Of a stretch of DNA of 64,000 nt, positions 44,207-52,967 are shown piece after piece (within the stretch, counting starts at the first letter, position 1; each line of letters starts with the position of its first letter). The DNA is from Saccharopolyspora endophytica (GTDB lineage: Bacteria > Actinomycetota > Actinomycetes > Mycobacteriales > Pseudonocardiaceae). The position numbers were made by a program, and so were the translations under genes. Under the pieces are notes generated by a model that was not told the DNA's origin, did no database searches, and saw only the letters and a program-made list of their open reading frames with translations. The stretch covers positions 1-64,000 of the forward strand of contig NZ_JAGPXE010000020.1 of NCBI RefSeq assembly GCF_018070075.1. The letters are read 5' to 3'.

Positions 44207-45274
44207 TCAGCGGGCGCGTTCGTACTGGACGGGCCAGATGTTGTCGGCGCGCAGCCGGTCCGCCGCGTGCAGCGGCCAGTGCGGGTCGCGCAGCAGCTCG
44301 CGGCCGAGCAGCACCGCGTCGGCCGAACCCGAGGCGACGATCTCCTCCGCCTGCTCGGCAGCGGTGATCAGGCCGACCGAGGCGGTCGGGACCTCGGCCT
44401 CCAGCTTGATCTGCCGGGCGAACGGGACCTGGTAGCCGGAGCGCACCGGGATCGTCGCGTCCGGGATCGCACCGCCGGTCGAGGCGTCGATCAGGTCGAC
44501 CCCGCGCTCGGCGAGCAGCTTGGACAGGCGCACCGAGTCGTCGCCGGTCCAGCCGCCCTCGGCCCAGTCGGTCGCCGACAGGCGGGCGAACAGCGGCTTG
44601 CCCTCCGGCCAGGCCGCGCGCACCGCGTCGGTGATCTCCAGCAGCACCCGGACCCGGTTCTCGAAGCTGCCGCCGTAGGAATCGGTGCGGTCGTTGACCA
44701 GCGGCGAGTAGAACTGGTGCGCCAGGTAGCCGTGCGCGAAGTGCAGCTCGACGACGTCGAAGTCGGCCTCGTCGGCGCGACGCGCGGCCGCGGCGAACTT
44801 CTCCGGCAGCTCGGCGACCTCCTGCGCGGTCAGGGCTCGCGGAGCGGCCAGGTCGCCGAAGGCGTTGCCGGTGGAGCTGACCGTCTGCCAGCCGCCCTCG
44901 GACTCGTCGACGGTGGCGCCGCCGGCCCACGGCTGACCGGTGGACGCCTTGCGGCCCGCGTGCGCGAGCTGGATGCCGGTGGCGGCGCCCTGCGCGTGCA
45001 CGAAGTCGTTGATCCGGCGCCACGCCGCGACCTGCTCGTCGTTGTAGATGCCGGTGTCGTGCGGGGTGATGCGGCCTTCCGGCACGACGCCCGAGGCTTC
45101 GGCGATGACCAGGCCGGCGCCGCCGATGGCGAACTGGCCCAAGTGGACCAGGTGCCAGTCGTTGGGGACGCCGTCGGTGGCCGAGTACTGGCACATGGGC
45201 GAGACCCACGCGCGGTTGCGGACGGTCAGATCACGCAGCTTGATCGGTTCAAACAGATGGCTCACACCGAGCAT
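44207..45274 (-). CDS. NADH:flavin oxidoreductase, old yellow enzyme family
   Basis: FMN-dependent enoate/xenobiotic reductase of YqjM type, 355 aa. Motifs are MCQYSATDGVPNDWHLVHLGQFA, IQLAHAGRKAS (substrate-binding His pair region), VVELHFAHGYLAHQFYSPL and the C-terminal SADAVLLGRELLRDPHWP. Start at ATG 45274 (MLGVSHLF). It is downstream of the S9 peptidase on the same strand, with the twin palindrome copy B between them. Confidence 0.92.
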   Translation of the reverse strand: MLGVSHLFEPIKLRDLTVRNRAWVSPMCQYSATDGVPNDWHLVHLGQFAIGGAGLVIAEASGVVPEGRITPHDTGIYNDEQVAAWRRINDFVHAQGAATGIQLAHAGRKASTGQPWAGGATVDESEGGWQTVSSTGNAFGDLAAPRALTAQEVAELPEKFAAAARRADEADFDVVELHFAHGYLAHQFYSPLVNDRTDSYGGSFENRVRVLLEITDAVRAAWPEGKPLFARLSATDWAEGGWTGDDSVRLSKLLAERGVDLIDASTGGAIPDATIPVRSGYQVPFARQIKLEAEVPTASVGLITAAEQAEEIVASGSADAVLLGRELLRDPHWPLHAADRLRADNIWPVQYERAR

Positions 45275-45360
45275 GACGACCGCGCGGAACGAGATATTCC
45301 GGCCCGGACGAGGGCCTACCTCACAACCCGACCCGACACCGCGCCCCCAGGCAGGGGGAT

Positions 45361-45420
45361 TCGAATTTCGCGCGAAATTCGAGCCCGAACTTCGGCACTC
45401 GAATTTCGCGCGAAATTCGA
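45361..45420. repeat. Twin palindrome element, copy B
   Basis: Two perfect 22-bp palindromes (45361-45382 and 45399-45420), with half-site TCGAATTTCGC, are separated by 16 bases (GCCCGAACTTCGGCAC). Architecture and palindromes match copy A exactly; the spacers differ but share a GAACTT core in opposite orientation. It lies just after the S9 peptidase stop. Confidence 0.92.
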
Positions 45421-45433
45421 ACGGTCGCGGGCC

Positions 45434-47269
45434 TCAGGCGAGGCCGACCGCCCGCTGGGCGAAGTGGATCTCGGTCGCGACCTGCCGCAACGTCTCCGCG
45501 ACGACCAGCGAGCCGTGCCCGGCGTCGTAGCGGTAGAACTCGAACGGGATCTCCCGCTCGCCCAGCCGGTCCAAGTAGTTGAGGATCTGCTGGATCGGGC
45601 AGCGCGGGTCGTTGTCGCCGGCCAGCACCAGGACCGGCGCGCGCACCTGGTCGATGTAGGTGATCGGCGAGGCCGTCTCGTAGACCTCCGGGATCTCCTC
45701 CGGGGAACCGCCGAACAGGGCGCGGTCGTAGGCGCGCAGCGGCTCCATCTCGTCGGCGAACGCCGAGACGTAGTCGGCCACCGGCACGCCCGCGACACCG
45801 CCCGCCCAGCGCTCCGGCTGGGTGCCCAGGGCCAGCAGCGTGAGGTAACCGCCCCACGAGGCACCCGCGACGACGCTCAGCGCCGGCGTGGTCAGCCCGG
45901 ACTTGATCGCCCAGTCGTGCACCAGCGCCACGTCTTCGAGCTCGGTCGTGCCGGGCCTGCCCTCGATGGCGTCCCGCCAGGCGGAGCCGTAGCCGGTGGA
46001 GCCCCGGTAGTTGATCTCCACGACGGCGAACCCGGCGTCCAGCCAGGCCGCGCGGTAGGCGGAGAACCGGTCCTCGTCGGCCGCGTGCGGGCCACCGTGC
46101 AGGCTGAACACCGTCGGGATGGGTCCGTCCCCGGCGCCCTCCGGCCGCGCGACCAGCGCGTGCACCGCGTCGTTCGGGCCGTGCGGGACCTCGACGAACA
46201 CGTCGGTCACGGGTGCGGTGCCCGGCGGCCGCTCGCCGGGCGGCGTCAGCAGCACCCGGTCGTCGCCGGTGGACGACACCGTGCGCACCAGCGACGGGGT
46301 CGCCGCCGAGGACCACACGTACTCCACGGCGTGGTCGGGCCGCACCGAAGCGCCCGCGACGGTGCCGGGGGGAGTGGCGAGCTCGGTGAGCTCACCGGAG
46401 TCCAGGTCGTAGCGGTGCATGGTGGTGCGCGCGTGCTGGGTGTGCGCGATCAGCAGCGCCTTGCCGTCGGGGTACCAGTCGGCGGAGACCTCGCCGGGCA
46501 GGTCCAGCTCGATCTCGGTCTCGGTGTCGGTGACGACGTCCCAGATCAGCAGCTCTTCCTTGCCGCGGCGCTCGTGCAGCACCAGCAGCCTCGGGTCGCC
46601 GGTGACCGGCGCGAACTCCAGCGCGTCCAGCGACTTGCCCGGTCCGTCCCACTTCTCGGCGACCTCGGAGCCGTCGGTGCGCAGCACCCGCAGCGCGGGG
46701 TGCCGGGAGTCGCCGTGCTCGGAGTGCGAGATGACGAGCATGGTCTCGTCCCAGGACATCGCCGACAGGCCGCCGTCCTGCTCGTGCTCGTAGAGCACCT
46801 CGGGCGCGCCGCCGTCGCGCACCACCCACACGGTGACGCCGTCATCGGTGGACATGCCGAGCCCGGTCACCGAGCTGCCCAGCTCCAGCCCGGCCGGGTA
46901 GCCGGGGTGGGTTCCGGGAACGGCGGGCTCGGGGTCACCGGTCTCGAACGGCTGGACCTTCCAGGTTCCGAACTCGTCGCCGTCGGTGTCGTCGAACCAC
47001 CAGATCTCGCCACCGTCGACCGACAGCGTCCCGTGGAACGTCCCTTGTGGACGGTCGGTGACCTGGCGGTGCTCGTCGGAGTCGCGGTCCCAGGCGTAGA
47101 TCTCCCAGGTGCCGCTGAAGTTCGACACGTACAGGCTGCGCTGCGGCGCGTCCCGGGCCCAGTCGGGCAGGGACACGCGCGGAGCGGTGAACCGCGTCCG
47201 CCACCTGGCCTCGCGCTCCGGGTCGTCGAACAGCGCGCTGGGGATCTTCGCCTCGGGATAGGTGCTCAC
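45434..47269 (-). CDS. S9 family prolyl oligopeptidase-like peptidase
   Basis: Second S9 peptidase, 611 aa, with beta-propeller (about 50-370) and alpha/beta-hydrolase domains. The nucleophile lies in VAGASWGGYLTLLALG, the acid in LAGDNDPRCPIQQ, and the histidine in YDAGHGSLVVAE. GTG 47269 starts MSTYPEAKIPSALF. No signal peptide. It differs from the 2669-4471 protein by GASWGG in place of GGSYGG. Likely intracellular oligopeptide or acylpeptide hydrolase. Confidence 0.88.
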   Translation of the reverse strand: MSTYPEAKIPSALFDDPEREARWRTRFTAPRVSLPDWARDAPQRSLYVSNFSGTWEIYAWDRDSDEHRQVTDRPQGTFHGTLSVDGGEIWWFDDTDGDEFGTWKVQPFETGDPEPAVPGTHPGYPAGLELGSSVTGLGMSTDDGVTVWVVRDGGAPEVLYEHEQDGGLSAMSWDETMLVISHSEHGDSRHPALRVLRTDGSEVAEKWDGPGKSLDALEFAPVTGDPRLLVLHERRGKEELLIWDVVTDTETEIELDLPGEVSADWYPDGKALLIAHTQHARTTMHRYDLDSGELTELATPPGTVAGASVRPDHAVEYVWSSAATPSLVRTVSSTGDDRVLLTPPGERPPGTAPVTDVFVEVPHGPNDAVHALVARPEGAGDGPIPTVFSLHGGPHAADEDRFSAYRAAWLDAGFAVVEINYRGSTGYGSAWRDAIEGRPGTTELEDVALVHDWAIKSGLTTPALSVVAGASWGGYLTLLALGTQPERWAGGVAGVPVADYVSAFADEMEPLRAYDRALFGGSPEEIPEVYETASPITYIDQVRAPVLVLAGDNDPRCPIQQILNYLDRLGEREIPFEFYRYDAGHGSLVVAETLRQVATEIHFAQRAVGLA

Positions 47270-47315
47270 GTCCCCGATACTGCCCGATCGGCTCCGCGGG
47301 TGCGTGCACCCGGTC

Positions 47316-47852
47316 TCAGCGGTTCTTGCTCCGGGCCCGGTAGGCGGCGACGGCGTTGCGGTTGGCGCAGGCGGTGGTGCAGAAGCGGCGGGAGCGGTTG
47401 CGGGTGAGGTCGATGACCACGCCCCGGCAGTTCTGGTCGGCGCACAGCGACAGCCGGGACAGCTCGTCGAGCCGCACGACGTCGACCATCGCCATCGCGA
47501 CCTCCACGATCACCCGGCGGGACAGCGGGGCGTCGGTGTCGATCGCGTGCAGGTGCCAGTCCTCGTCGCCGTGCCGCACGAGCTGGGGGAGCGCTCCCGC
47601 CTCGGCGAGCATGCCGTTGACCAGCTCCGCCGCCCGGTCGCGGTCGGTGGTGAGCAGGTCGCGCAGGACCGGTCGCAGCGCGCGGAGCTCGTCGAGCTCG
47701 GCCTCGTCGCGGTCGTGGCGCCCGGTGTAGCGGTGTTCGGCGAACCAGGCGTCGACGGCCTGCACGGTGGTCAGCGAGTCGGGCTCCTCGGCGCTGTTGA
47801 CCAGTGAGACCGCAGCCTGCAGAGCCGCCTCCGTGTCATGGCCAAAAATCAT
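47316..47852 (-). CDS. CGNR zinc-finger (ABATE-domain) regulator
   Basis: A 178-aa stress-type transcription regulator. The N-terminal ABATE-like helical region leads to a C-terminal zinc finger (SLCADQNCRGVVIDLTRNRSRRFCTTACANRNAVAAYRAR) with four cysteines and the CANRNAV variant of the CGNR motif. It is divergent from a DMT exporter, 38 bp apart, which it probably controls. ATG 47852 starts MIFGHDTEA. Confidence 0.85.
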   Translation of the reverse strand: MIFGHDTEAALQAAVSLVNSAEEPDSLTTVQAVDAWFAEHRYTGRHDRDEAELDELRALRPVLRDLLTTDRDRAAELVNGMLAEAGALPQLVRHGDEDWHLHAIDTDAPLSRRVIVEVAMAMVDVVRLDELSRLSLCADQNCRGVVIDLTRNRSRRFCTTACANRNAVAAYRARSKNR

Positions 47853-47890
47853 GTTGACATATTACACCCTCGTCCATAACGTCATTTGCC

Positions 47891-48838
47891 ATGACCCGGT
47901 TAGCAGATGACAGCGCTGGTGTGCGCGCTCCTTCTAGGCTCGGCAGCGGGCTGCTGCTCGCACTGCTCTCGGCGGCCTCGTTCGGCATGGCGGGTGCGCT
48001 GGCGCGCGGTCTGCTCGAAGCCGGGTGGAGCCCGGGCGCGGTGGTGCTGGCGCGGCTGAGCGTCGGCGCGCTCGCGCTGGCCCCGTTCGCGCTGATCGCG
48101 CTGCGCGGCAGGTGGTGGCTGCTGCGCGCGCAGGTCCGACCGGTGCTGATCTACGGCGCGCTCGGCATGGCGGGCACGCAGTTCTGCTACTTCTCCGCGG
48201 TGAGCACGATGGACGTGGCTCCCGCGCTGCTCATCGAGTTCGCGGCACCGGTGGCGATCGTGGGCTGGTTGTGGCTGCGGCGAGGCCAGCGTCCGCGACG
48301 GCTGACGGTCCTGGGCGCGTGCTCGGCCATCGCCGGACTGGTGTTCGCGCTGGACCTGGCCTCGGGCGCGGACATCGCGTGGACGGGCGCGGCGTGGGCG
48401 TTCGCGGCGATGATCGGCAACGCCGCGTACTTCCTGGTCTCGGGCGAGACCGACGGCGTCCTCCCGCCGATCGCCCTCGCCGGCGCGGGCCTGGTCCTGT
48501 CCGCGGTCATCCTCGCGGTCCTCGGCGTCATCGGGATCCTGCCCATGCGCGCGAACTTCGACCCGGCCGTCTACGCGATCGGCGAAACCCCCTGGTGGGC
48601 ACCGCTCGTGGCGCTCGGTGTGATCGCCGCCGCCATCGCCTACACGACGGGAACGGCGGCCACCCGACGTCTCGGTTCCCGCCTGGCCTCCTTCGTCGCC
48701 CTCATCGAGGTCGTCGCCAGCGCCCTGTTCGCCTGGCTGCTCCTCGACCAGCGACCGGGCCCAGCGGTGATCGTCGGCGGCCTGCTGATCATCACCGGAG
48801 TCGTCCTAGTCCGCCTCGGAGACCGAGACGCGGCCTGA
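47891..48838 (+). CDS. EamA/DMT superfamily transporter
   Basis: Inner-membrane exporter, 315 aa with about ten helices (GLLLALLSAASFGMAGALARGLLEAGWSPGAVVLARL opens the first EamA repeat; GASAFAAMI-like repeat follows). The signature GTQFCYFSAVSTMDVAPALLIEFAAPVAIV is typical of RhtA-like amino-acid exporters. Divergent from the CGNR gene and ends directly against the convergent DUF1203 gene. Substrate unknown. Confidence 0.88.
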   Translation: MTRLADDSAGVRAPSRLGSGLLLALLSAASFGMAGALARGLLEAGWSPGAVVLARLSVGALALAPFALIALRGRWWLLRAQVRPVLIYGALGMAGTQFCYFSAVSTMDVAPALLIEFAAPVAIVGWLWLRRGQRPRRLTVLGACSAIAGLVFALDLASGADIAWTGAAWAFAAMIGNAAYFLVSGETDGVLPPIALAGAGLVLSAVILAVLGVIGILPMRANFDPAVYAIGETPWWAPLVALGVIAAAIAYTTGTAATRRLGSRLASFVALIEVVASALFAWLLLDQRPGPAVIVGGLLIITGVVLVRLGDRDAA

Positions 48839-49318
48839 TCACCGCCGCACCTCGAACAGGAAGCACCCGAACTCCACCGCTCGGACGTGCACGAACGCCA
48901 CGGCCGGATCCATCAGCAGGTCGGAAGCGGTCTGCTCGGAGAGCCCGGTCCTACCGTCGAGCAGGCAGCCACCGAGGATCCGGCCCTCGGCGGAGTAGGC
49001 GCGCAGAACCCGCCGCGACCCGCGGATCTCCTCCGGCCAGCCCGGATCGTCCGGCCCGGCGCAGGTGTCCGCGTGGATGAACACCGGCCCGACCTCGTCG
49101 TAAGCCCCGGGCGCGACCCCGCTCTCGGCGGCCCACCGCCGCAGCGGCGCGTAGCTCACCAGAGCCACCCGCTCGCCCGCGCGCACCCGCCGCAGGCAGC
49201 ACCGCAGCGGCGCGCCTCCGGCCTCATCGACGAACGGCTCGATCCCACGACCGGCGTCGTCGACCGTTCGCAGCTCCGCCAGGACTCCCTCGGCGATCGG
49301 CAGCACTCGAAGATCCAT
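48839..49318 (-). CDS. DUF1203 family protein
   Basis: A 159-aa soluble protein from ATG 49318 (MDLRVLPIAEGVLAELRTVDD). The family motifs PLRCCLRRVRAGERVALVSYAPL and GPVFIHADTCAGP are present, and the C-terminal AFVHVRAVEFGCFLFEVRR completes the domain. Function of the family is unknown. A longer frame to 49468 reads antisense to the tspO gene. Confidence 0.85.
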   Translation of the reverse strand: MDLRVLPIAEGVLAELRTVDDAGRGIEPFVDEAGGAPLRCCLRRVRAGERVALVSYAPLRRWAAESGVAPGAYDEVGPVFIHADTCAGPDDPGWPEEIRGSRRVLRAYSAEGRILGGCLLDGRTGLSEQTASDLLMDPAVAFVHVRAVEFGCFLFEVRR

Positions 49319-49376
49319 GCTCCGATCGTCGTCGCCGGAGGCATCCGAATCCGGCGGGAATCGGCCATCGCGCCGT

Positions 49377-49835
49377 TCAGGGGTTGCGGCGGGCGATCGC
49401 CGTCGACAGCGCGGTGGCGAAGGCGCACCACGCCACGTAGGGCGCCAGGGCGGCTCCGGCCCGCGCATCGGCCCGCGCTGCCCGCGCGAGCAGGTCGACC
49501 GAGCTCGCGGTCAGCGCAGCGGCCTCCACCGCCGCCCAGGAGGGACGCCGCGCGCCCCAGAAGACCCAGGTCCACCCGGCGTTGAGCAGCAGGTTCGCGG
49601 TCAGGGCGGGCACGAAACCAGAACGCCGCGGGAGCTCGGACAGCGCGACGGCCGAGGACACGGCGATGTCGGCGTACAACGCGGTCCACACCGGCCCGAA
49701 CACCTGAGGGGGCGGCTGCCACGGAGGCTTCCGCAACTCCCGGAACCACACCCCATCGGCATCCACAGCACTCGCCCCGACGACCGCCGTCGCCAGGACC
49801 GCAACCCCGCTCCCCGCCAGCACACGCCACCGCAT
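49377..49835 (-). CDS. TspO/MBR family membrane protein
   Basis: Five-helix tryptophan-rich sensor-like protein, 152 aa from ATG 49835. The motif LRKPPWQPPPQVFGPVWTALYADIAVS matches the TspO signature around the first loop, and NLLLNAGWTWVFWGARRP corresponds to the conserved W-rich helix. TspO proteins bind porphyrins and affect stress responses in other bacteria. Alone and convergent to nothing obvious; the next 300 bases hold no gene. Confidence 0.85.
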   Translation of the reverse strand: MRWRVLAGSGVAVLATAVVGASAVDADGVWFRELRKPPWQPPPQVFGPVWTALYADIAVSSAVALSELPRRSGFVPALTANLLLNAGWTWVFWGARRPSWAAVEAAALTASSVDLLARAARADARAGAALAPYVAWCAFATALSTAIARRNP

Positions 49836-50160
49836 CCAACAATCCTCACCCAACAACCACAAACCCGCTTCGCCACAACCGGCCACCGGTCTGGGGCGGG
49901 CGCCGCAGTGAGACCACGACCCGGCGGTGCAATGTCAGGCGATCACCAGCAACAACCGCCGGTGCGTCGTGGCCACCGGCGGGGGCAAGTGCGACAAGCG
50001 CAGCCACCGGCTCCTGTAGGCCGAAATCGCTGCGGCGCCGTGGACTTTTGAACGTCAGGCGGAGGGTGAGATCTTCTCCCCAATCTCTCCCAGCGGCGCT
50101 TCCGGGCATAGGGAAAGGGCCTGGTCTGAACTCCTTGCGGAGTCCTGACCAGGCCCTTTG
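49836..50160. other. Gene-free region left of the integrated element
   Basis: No convincing coding region is seen in about 325 bases between tspO and the tRNA remnant, apart from the terminator hairpin at 50114-50159. This is the host flank of the element. Confidence 0.55.
50114..50159 (-). terminator. Terminator hairpin of tRNA-Pro
   Basis: AAAGGGCCTGGTC (50114-50126) and GACCAGGCCCTTT (50147-50159) form a 13-bp stem with a nested ACTCC/GGAGT hairpin (50130-50134, 50139-50143). It lies just past the tRNA 3' end on the minus strand and marks the original host terminator. Confidence 0.8.
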
Positions 50161-50165
50161 CCTTG

Positions 50166-50207
50166 TCGGGGTGGCGGGATTTGAACCCACGACCTCTTCG
50201 ACCCGAA
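50166..50207 (-). tRNA. tRNA-Pro(CGG) 3' half, attL core
   Basis: Read on the minus strand it gives TTCGGGT CGAAG AGGTCGTGGGTTCAAATCCCGCCACCCCG A: anticodon loop with CGG, 3' anticodon stem, variable loop, T-arm and acceptor 3' strand. Beyond 50207 the 5' half is absent: the anticodon stem partner has a mismatch and no D-arm follows. This is what integration into a tRNA gene leaves at one junction; pSAM2 itself targets a tRNA-Pro gene. The exact core length needs attR. Confidence 0.8.
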
Positions 50208-50428
50208 TGAAGGTTCGCGATGATCTGTACCAGCGAATTCTAAGAAAGGTGCAGGTCAGCACTTCGGGCTGCGTTGGTATCCATAGGTGTCATTTGCTCC
50301 CGCTCGCGAGGTTGACTCCCAAACTGACTCCCGACCCTTGGCGCAGAGTTCCGCCTGCTGCTGCTGATTGACGTCTCATGAGAGCGCGAGCCGACGACGC
50401 CAGCCCAGCGCCGTGATCTTGTCGCGTG

Positions 50429-51124
50429 TCAACGCCTACCCTGGTCGAATCGCAGCGTTCCTTTGACCACGTCGTGCGCCACGTCGCTGAGTGACCGGTC
50501 ATGGGCGAACGCATGCGCCCGCAGGCATGTCAGCGCCGTCCCTACTGGCACTTGCATCTGGCACCCGATGATCCCGGTCGCGTGATGAACGTCCGCCCAG
50601 CGCAGGGAAGAACCTTCCAGCCAGTCATTCGCGTCCTGCGCTGTCCCTCTTGTCATGACACCGACTACCGCCCAGGCCGCGACGTCCGCGGAAAGCAACG
50701 CGTTGGCAGCGTCATTAACCCCCATACGTTCCAGCGTGAGGCCGTGAAAACACAGCGTCCCGATCCTCGCCCGCCCCGCTTCCAGCGGGATCGCGTACAT
50801 CCTCCGTGCCAGCGAGCCACTGACAGCGCGCGCGAACACGGGCCACTGGTCCTCGACCGGCTCGGCGAGGTCGTAGACAAGCACTGATCGTCCGGATGCG
50901 TGCGCCTCGATGCCAGGCCCCTCCCCGAGCTCGAATTGCAGCTCATCGATGCGGCGGGCCGCCTGGTTGGTGGCACAGAGTGGTTCCTGATGATCAGCAT
51001 CTGACATGACCGTGATGGACGCGCCGTCGAAGGGCAACGCATGCACAGCGGCCTGACAAACCCGCAAAGGGGCATCGTGATGTCCTGCCGCAGCGATCGC
51101 GCTGAGGACTTCGACGAGCGACAT
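50429..51124 (-). CDS. GAF and ANTAR domain RNA-binding regulator
   Basis: A 231-aa protein from ATG 51124; ATG 51157 is an alternative start. A GAF-like sensor covers about 10-140 (ELQFELGEGPGIEAHASGRSVLVYDLAEPVEDQWPVFARAV) and a C-terminal ANTAR domain about 165-230 (VHHATGIIGCQMQVPVGTALTCLRAHAFAHDRSLSDVAHDVV). ANTAR proteins antiterminate by binding RNA hairpins. Lies next to attL, opposite in direction to the transfer genes, so it looks like cargo. Confidence 0.85.
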   Translation of the reverse strand: MSLVEVLSAIAAAGHHDAPLRVCQAAVHALPFDGASITVMSDADHQEPLCATNQAARRIDELQFELGEGPGIEAHASGRSVLVYDLAEPVEDQWPVFARAVSGSLARRMYAIPLEAGRARIGTLCFHGLTLERMGVNDAANALLSADVAAWAVVGVMTRGTAQDANDWLEGSSLRWADVHHATGIIGCQMQVPVGTALTCLRAHAFAHDRSLSDVAHDVVKGTLRFDQGRR

Positions 51125-51306
51125 CCTGTCCTCGCTGCCCCTCTTCAGACCAGCCATCGCGTTCTTGCCGTCCCCACGCTGTTGATCGTATGCACGAATG
51201 CGCAACAGGGACTAAGTAACGCAGACCGCAAGCCTACGCGGCTTGTGGCACTTGTGGTGGGTGCCGACGCAGGCCGTGAGCCCTCGATTGCTCGGCTGAT
51301 CAGGCG

Positions 51307-51552
51307 TTAGCTCTCGCCTTGCTGGGATCTCAGCTGTTCGAGCACGTCATCCCAGGTCCAACGGTGGTGACCGCTCGGCAGCGTCACGGCCGGTTTGAGC
51401 TTTCCTTCGCGGACATAGCGGGCGAGCGTGCTCGGGTTGATTCCGAGACGCTTCGCGACCTGACCTGACGTGAGTAGCTCGTCCGCCACGAATCGGACCG
51501 TATGCGTCCCTTCGAGTGAACGCTCGCCATCTGCCATGTATGCAGGGATCAA
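51307..51552 (-). CDS. Small MerR/BldC-like HTH DNA-binding protein
   Basis: An 81-aa protein (ATG 51552, or ATG 51537 giving 76 aa) with a single winged helix: LLTSGQVAKRLGINPSTLARYVREGKLKPAVTLPSGHHRWTWDDVLEQL. The GHHRW motif is typical of BldC/MerR-like and excisionase-type proteins. It could be a regulator or recombination directionality factor; the element has another candidate beside int. Confidence 0.8.
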   Translation of the reverse strand: MIPAYMADGERSLEGTHTVRFVADELLTSGQVAKRLGINPSTLARYVREGKLKPAVTLPSGHHRWTWDDVLEQLRSQQGES

Positions 51553-51608
51553 GCTCTATACTCGCGTTCACCACGAATAACGCGATTGCCACAGTTGTCC
51601 GATTTGAG

Positions 51609-51848
51609 GTGGACGAGGTGGAGCTCGAAGTCGTTCTGATCGACCAGCGGGAGTGGTACGTCTGCCCAGTCAGAGGGGAGCGGTGTGGACGAGTCTTGGT
51701 GAGTCTCGGTTCGATGGGCTTGGACGCGCTCGATTGGCACGTGCGCAGCGCGCACCGTCTGGCGCTCCCGATACACCAGGCATCGGCCTGCGCGGAGGGG
51801 GCTAAGCCGTCGGCCCTGGCCGCAAGCGAGAAGGTTGCGAGCGGGTAG
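51609..51848 (+). CDS. Hypothetical small protein with CPVRGERC motif
   Basis: GTG 51609 would give 79 aa (VDEVELEVVLIDQREWYVCPVRGERCGRVLVSLGSMGLDALDWHVRSAHRL...). One cysteine pair plus downstream His in WHVRSAHRL could form a zinc finger (C-X6-C ... H-X4-H). There is no good ribosome binding site, and codon use is ordinary. Existence uncertain. Confidence 0.35.
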   Translation: MDEVELEVVLIDQREWYVCPVRGERCGRVLVSLGSMGLDALDWHVRSAHRLALPIHQASACAEGAKPSALAASEKVASG

Positions 51849-52073
51849 CCGAGGATCTACTTCGGGGGTTCCGCCGAACTGCATCGCCTCACGTGAAAGC
51901 GGAGCCCAATGCGGCGAAGCTGGTTCTAAGCCGTCCACGAAGCTCTCAGCCGTCCATGAGAACGCTTGTAAGAGCACGATGGCTTCCTGGCATGTGGAAG
52001 CCTCGTATGTCGCCTAGGCAGCCACACGACCGGCCCGTAGCCTGCTGGGCGAGCCGAGGAGGAGCAGCGCTTG

Positions 52074-52967
52074 ATGGAGAACGCGACGTTCACGCCGCAG
52101 ACCACCCGCCAAGTTCTGGAGACCGCCTGCGAAGACGCCGGCGTCGACTGCACTGGCGCTGAGCTCGTGCGGATGGGCGAGAACGCGATGTTCCGCCTCG
52201 CCTCCGCGCCGATCATTGCGCGTGTGGGCCGGTCGATCACGGCTGGCCGCAAAGAGGCGCGCATCGCTACCTGGCTCGCCTCTCACCAGTTCCCCGCAGC
52301 TCAACTTGCCCCGACCAGCCGCGAGTTCGTGACCGTCGGGGATCTGGTCGTGACCTTCTGGGAGTTCATCGAAGAGAGCGACGAGCCGGTCAGCTCCGGC
52401 GAGCTGGGGGAGGTGCTGCGGCGCTTGCACTCCATACCTGAGCCCTCCGACCTTGCATTGCCATTCTTCGAGCCCATGCCCAAGGTCGGCACCCGCCTCA
52501 AGGCAATCGGTGGCGCTCTCTCTGAGGACGAGCGGGCCTTTCTCAGCGGTCGGAAGGACGAGCTCGACGAGCAGTTCGCCGGCCTGAACTTCCGACTCGG
52601 GTTCGGGCCGGTGCACGGCGACTTCCACAAGGCCAACCTGATGCGCGACCGAAGCGGCACCGTCAAGGTCATCGACTTCGAGGACTTCTGCTGGGGTCCG
52701 CGCGAGTGGGACGCGAGCGTGGAGGCCGTCCGCTATCGCGCTCTGGGTTGGGTCAGCGACGACGAATACGCCGCATACGTCAAGGCGTACGGCTTCGACC
52801 CGCTGGAGTGGGAAGGGTTTCCGGTAATTCGGGCGATCAGAGAGCTCAACATGACGACCTGGCTCGCCCAACAGCTCGGCCAGTCTCCCGAAGTCGATGA
52901 CGAGGTACACAAACGGATCGCAGATCTCCGTGACATTGAACGTCCACGACAGTGGCGGACCTTCTAG
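52074..52967 (+). CDS. APH-fold phosphotransferase
   Basis: Aminoglycoside-phosphotransferase/choline-kinase-fold protein, 297 aa from ATG 52074 with GGAGGAGCAG upstream. The catalytic loop GPVHGDFHKANLMRDRSG and metal-binding VIDFEDFCWGPREWD are intact; the N-terminal lobe has GENAMFRLASAPIIARV and GRKEARIATWL. Codon bias is less G+C-rich than the chromosome, as expected for cargo. Substrate is not identifiable and could be an antibiotic or a small metabolite. Confidence 0.82.
   Translation: MENATFTPQTTRQVLETACEDAGVDCTGAELVRMGENAMFRLASAPIIARVGRSITAGRKEARIATWLASHQFPAAQLAPTSREFVTVGDLVVTFWEFIEESDEPVSSGELGEVLRRLHSIPEPSDLALPFFEPMPKVGTRLKAIGGALSEDERAFLSGRKDELDEQFAGLNFRLGFGPVHGDFHKANLMRDRSGTVKVIDFEDFCWGPREWDASVEAVRYRALGWVSDDEYAAYVKAYGFDPLEWEGFPVIRAIRELNMTTWLAQQLGQSPEVDDEVHKRIADLRDIERPRQWRTF

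Noticed and set aside
44267-47407. 1046-aa plus-strand frame opposite the old yellow enzyme and S9 peptidase
   Set aside because: It spans two complete minus-strand genes and a palindromic repeat, and resembles antisense shadow.
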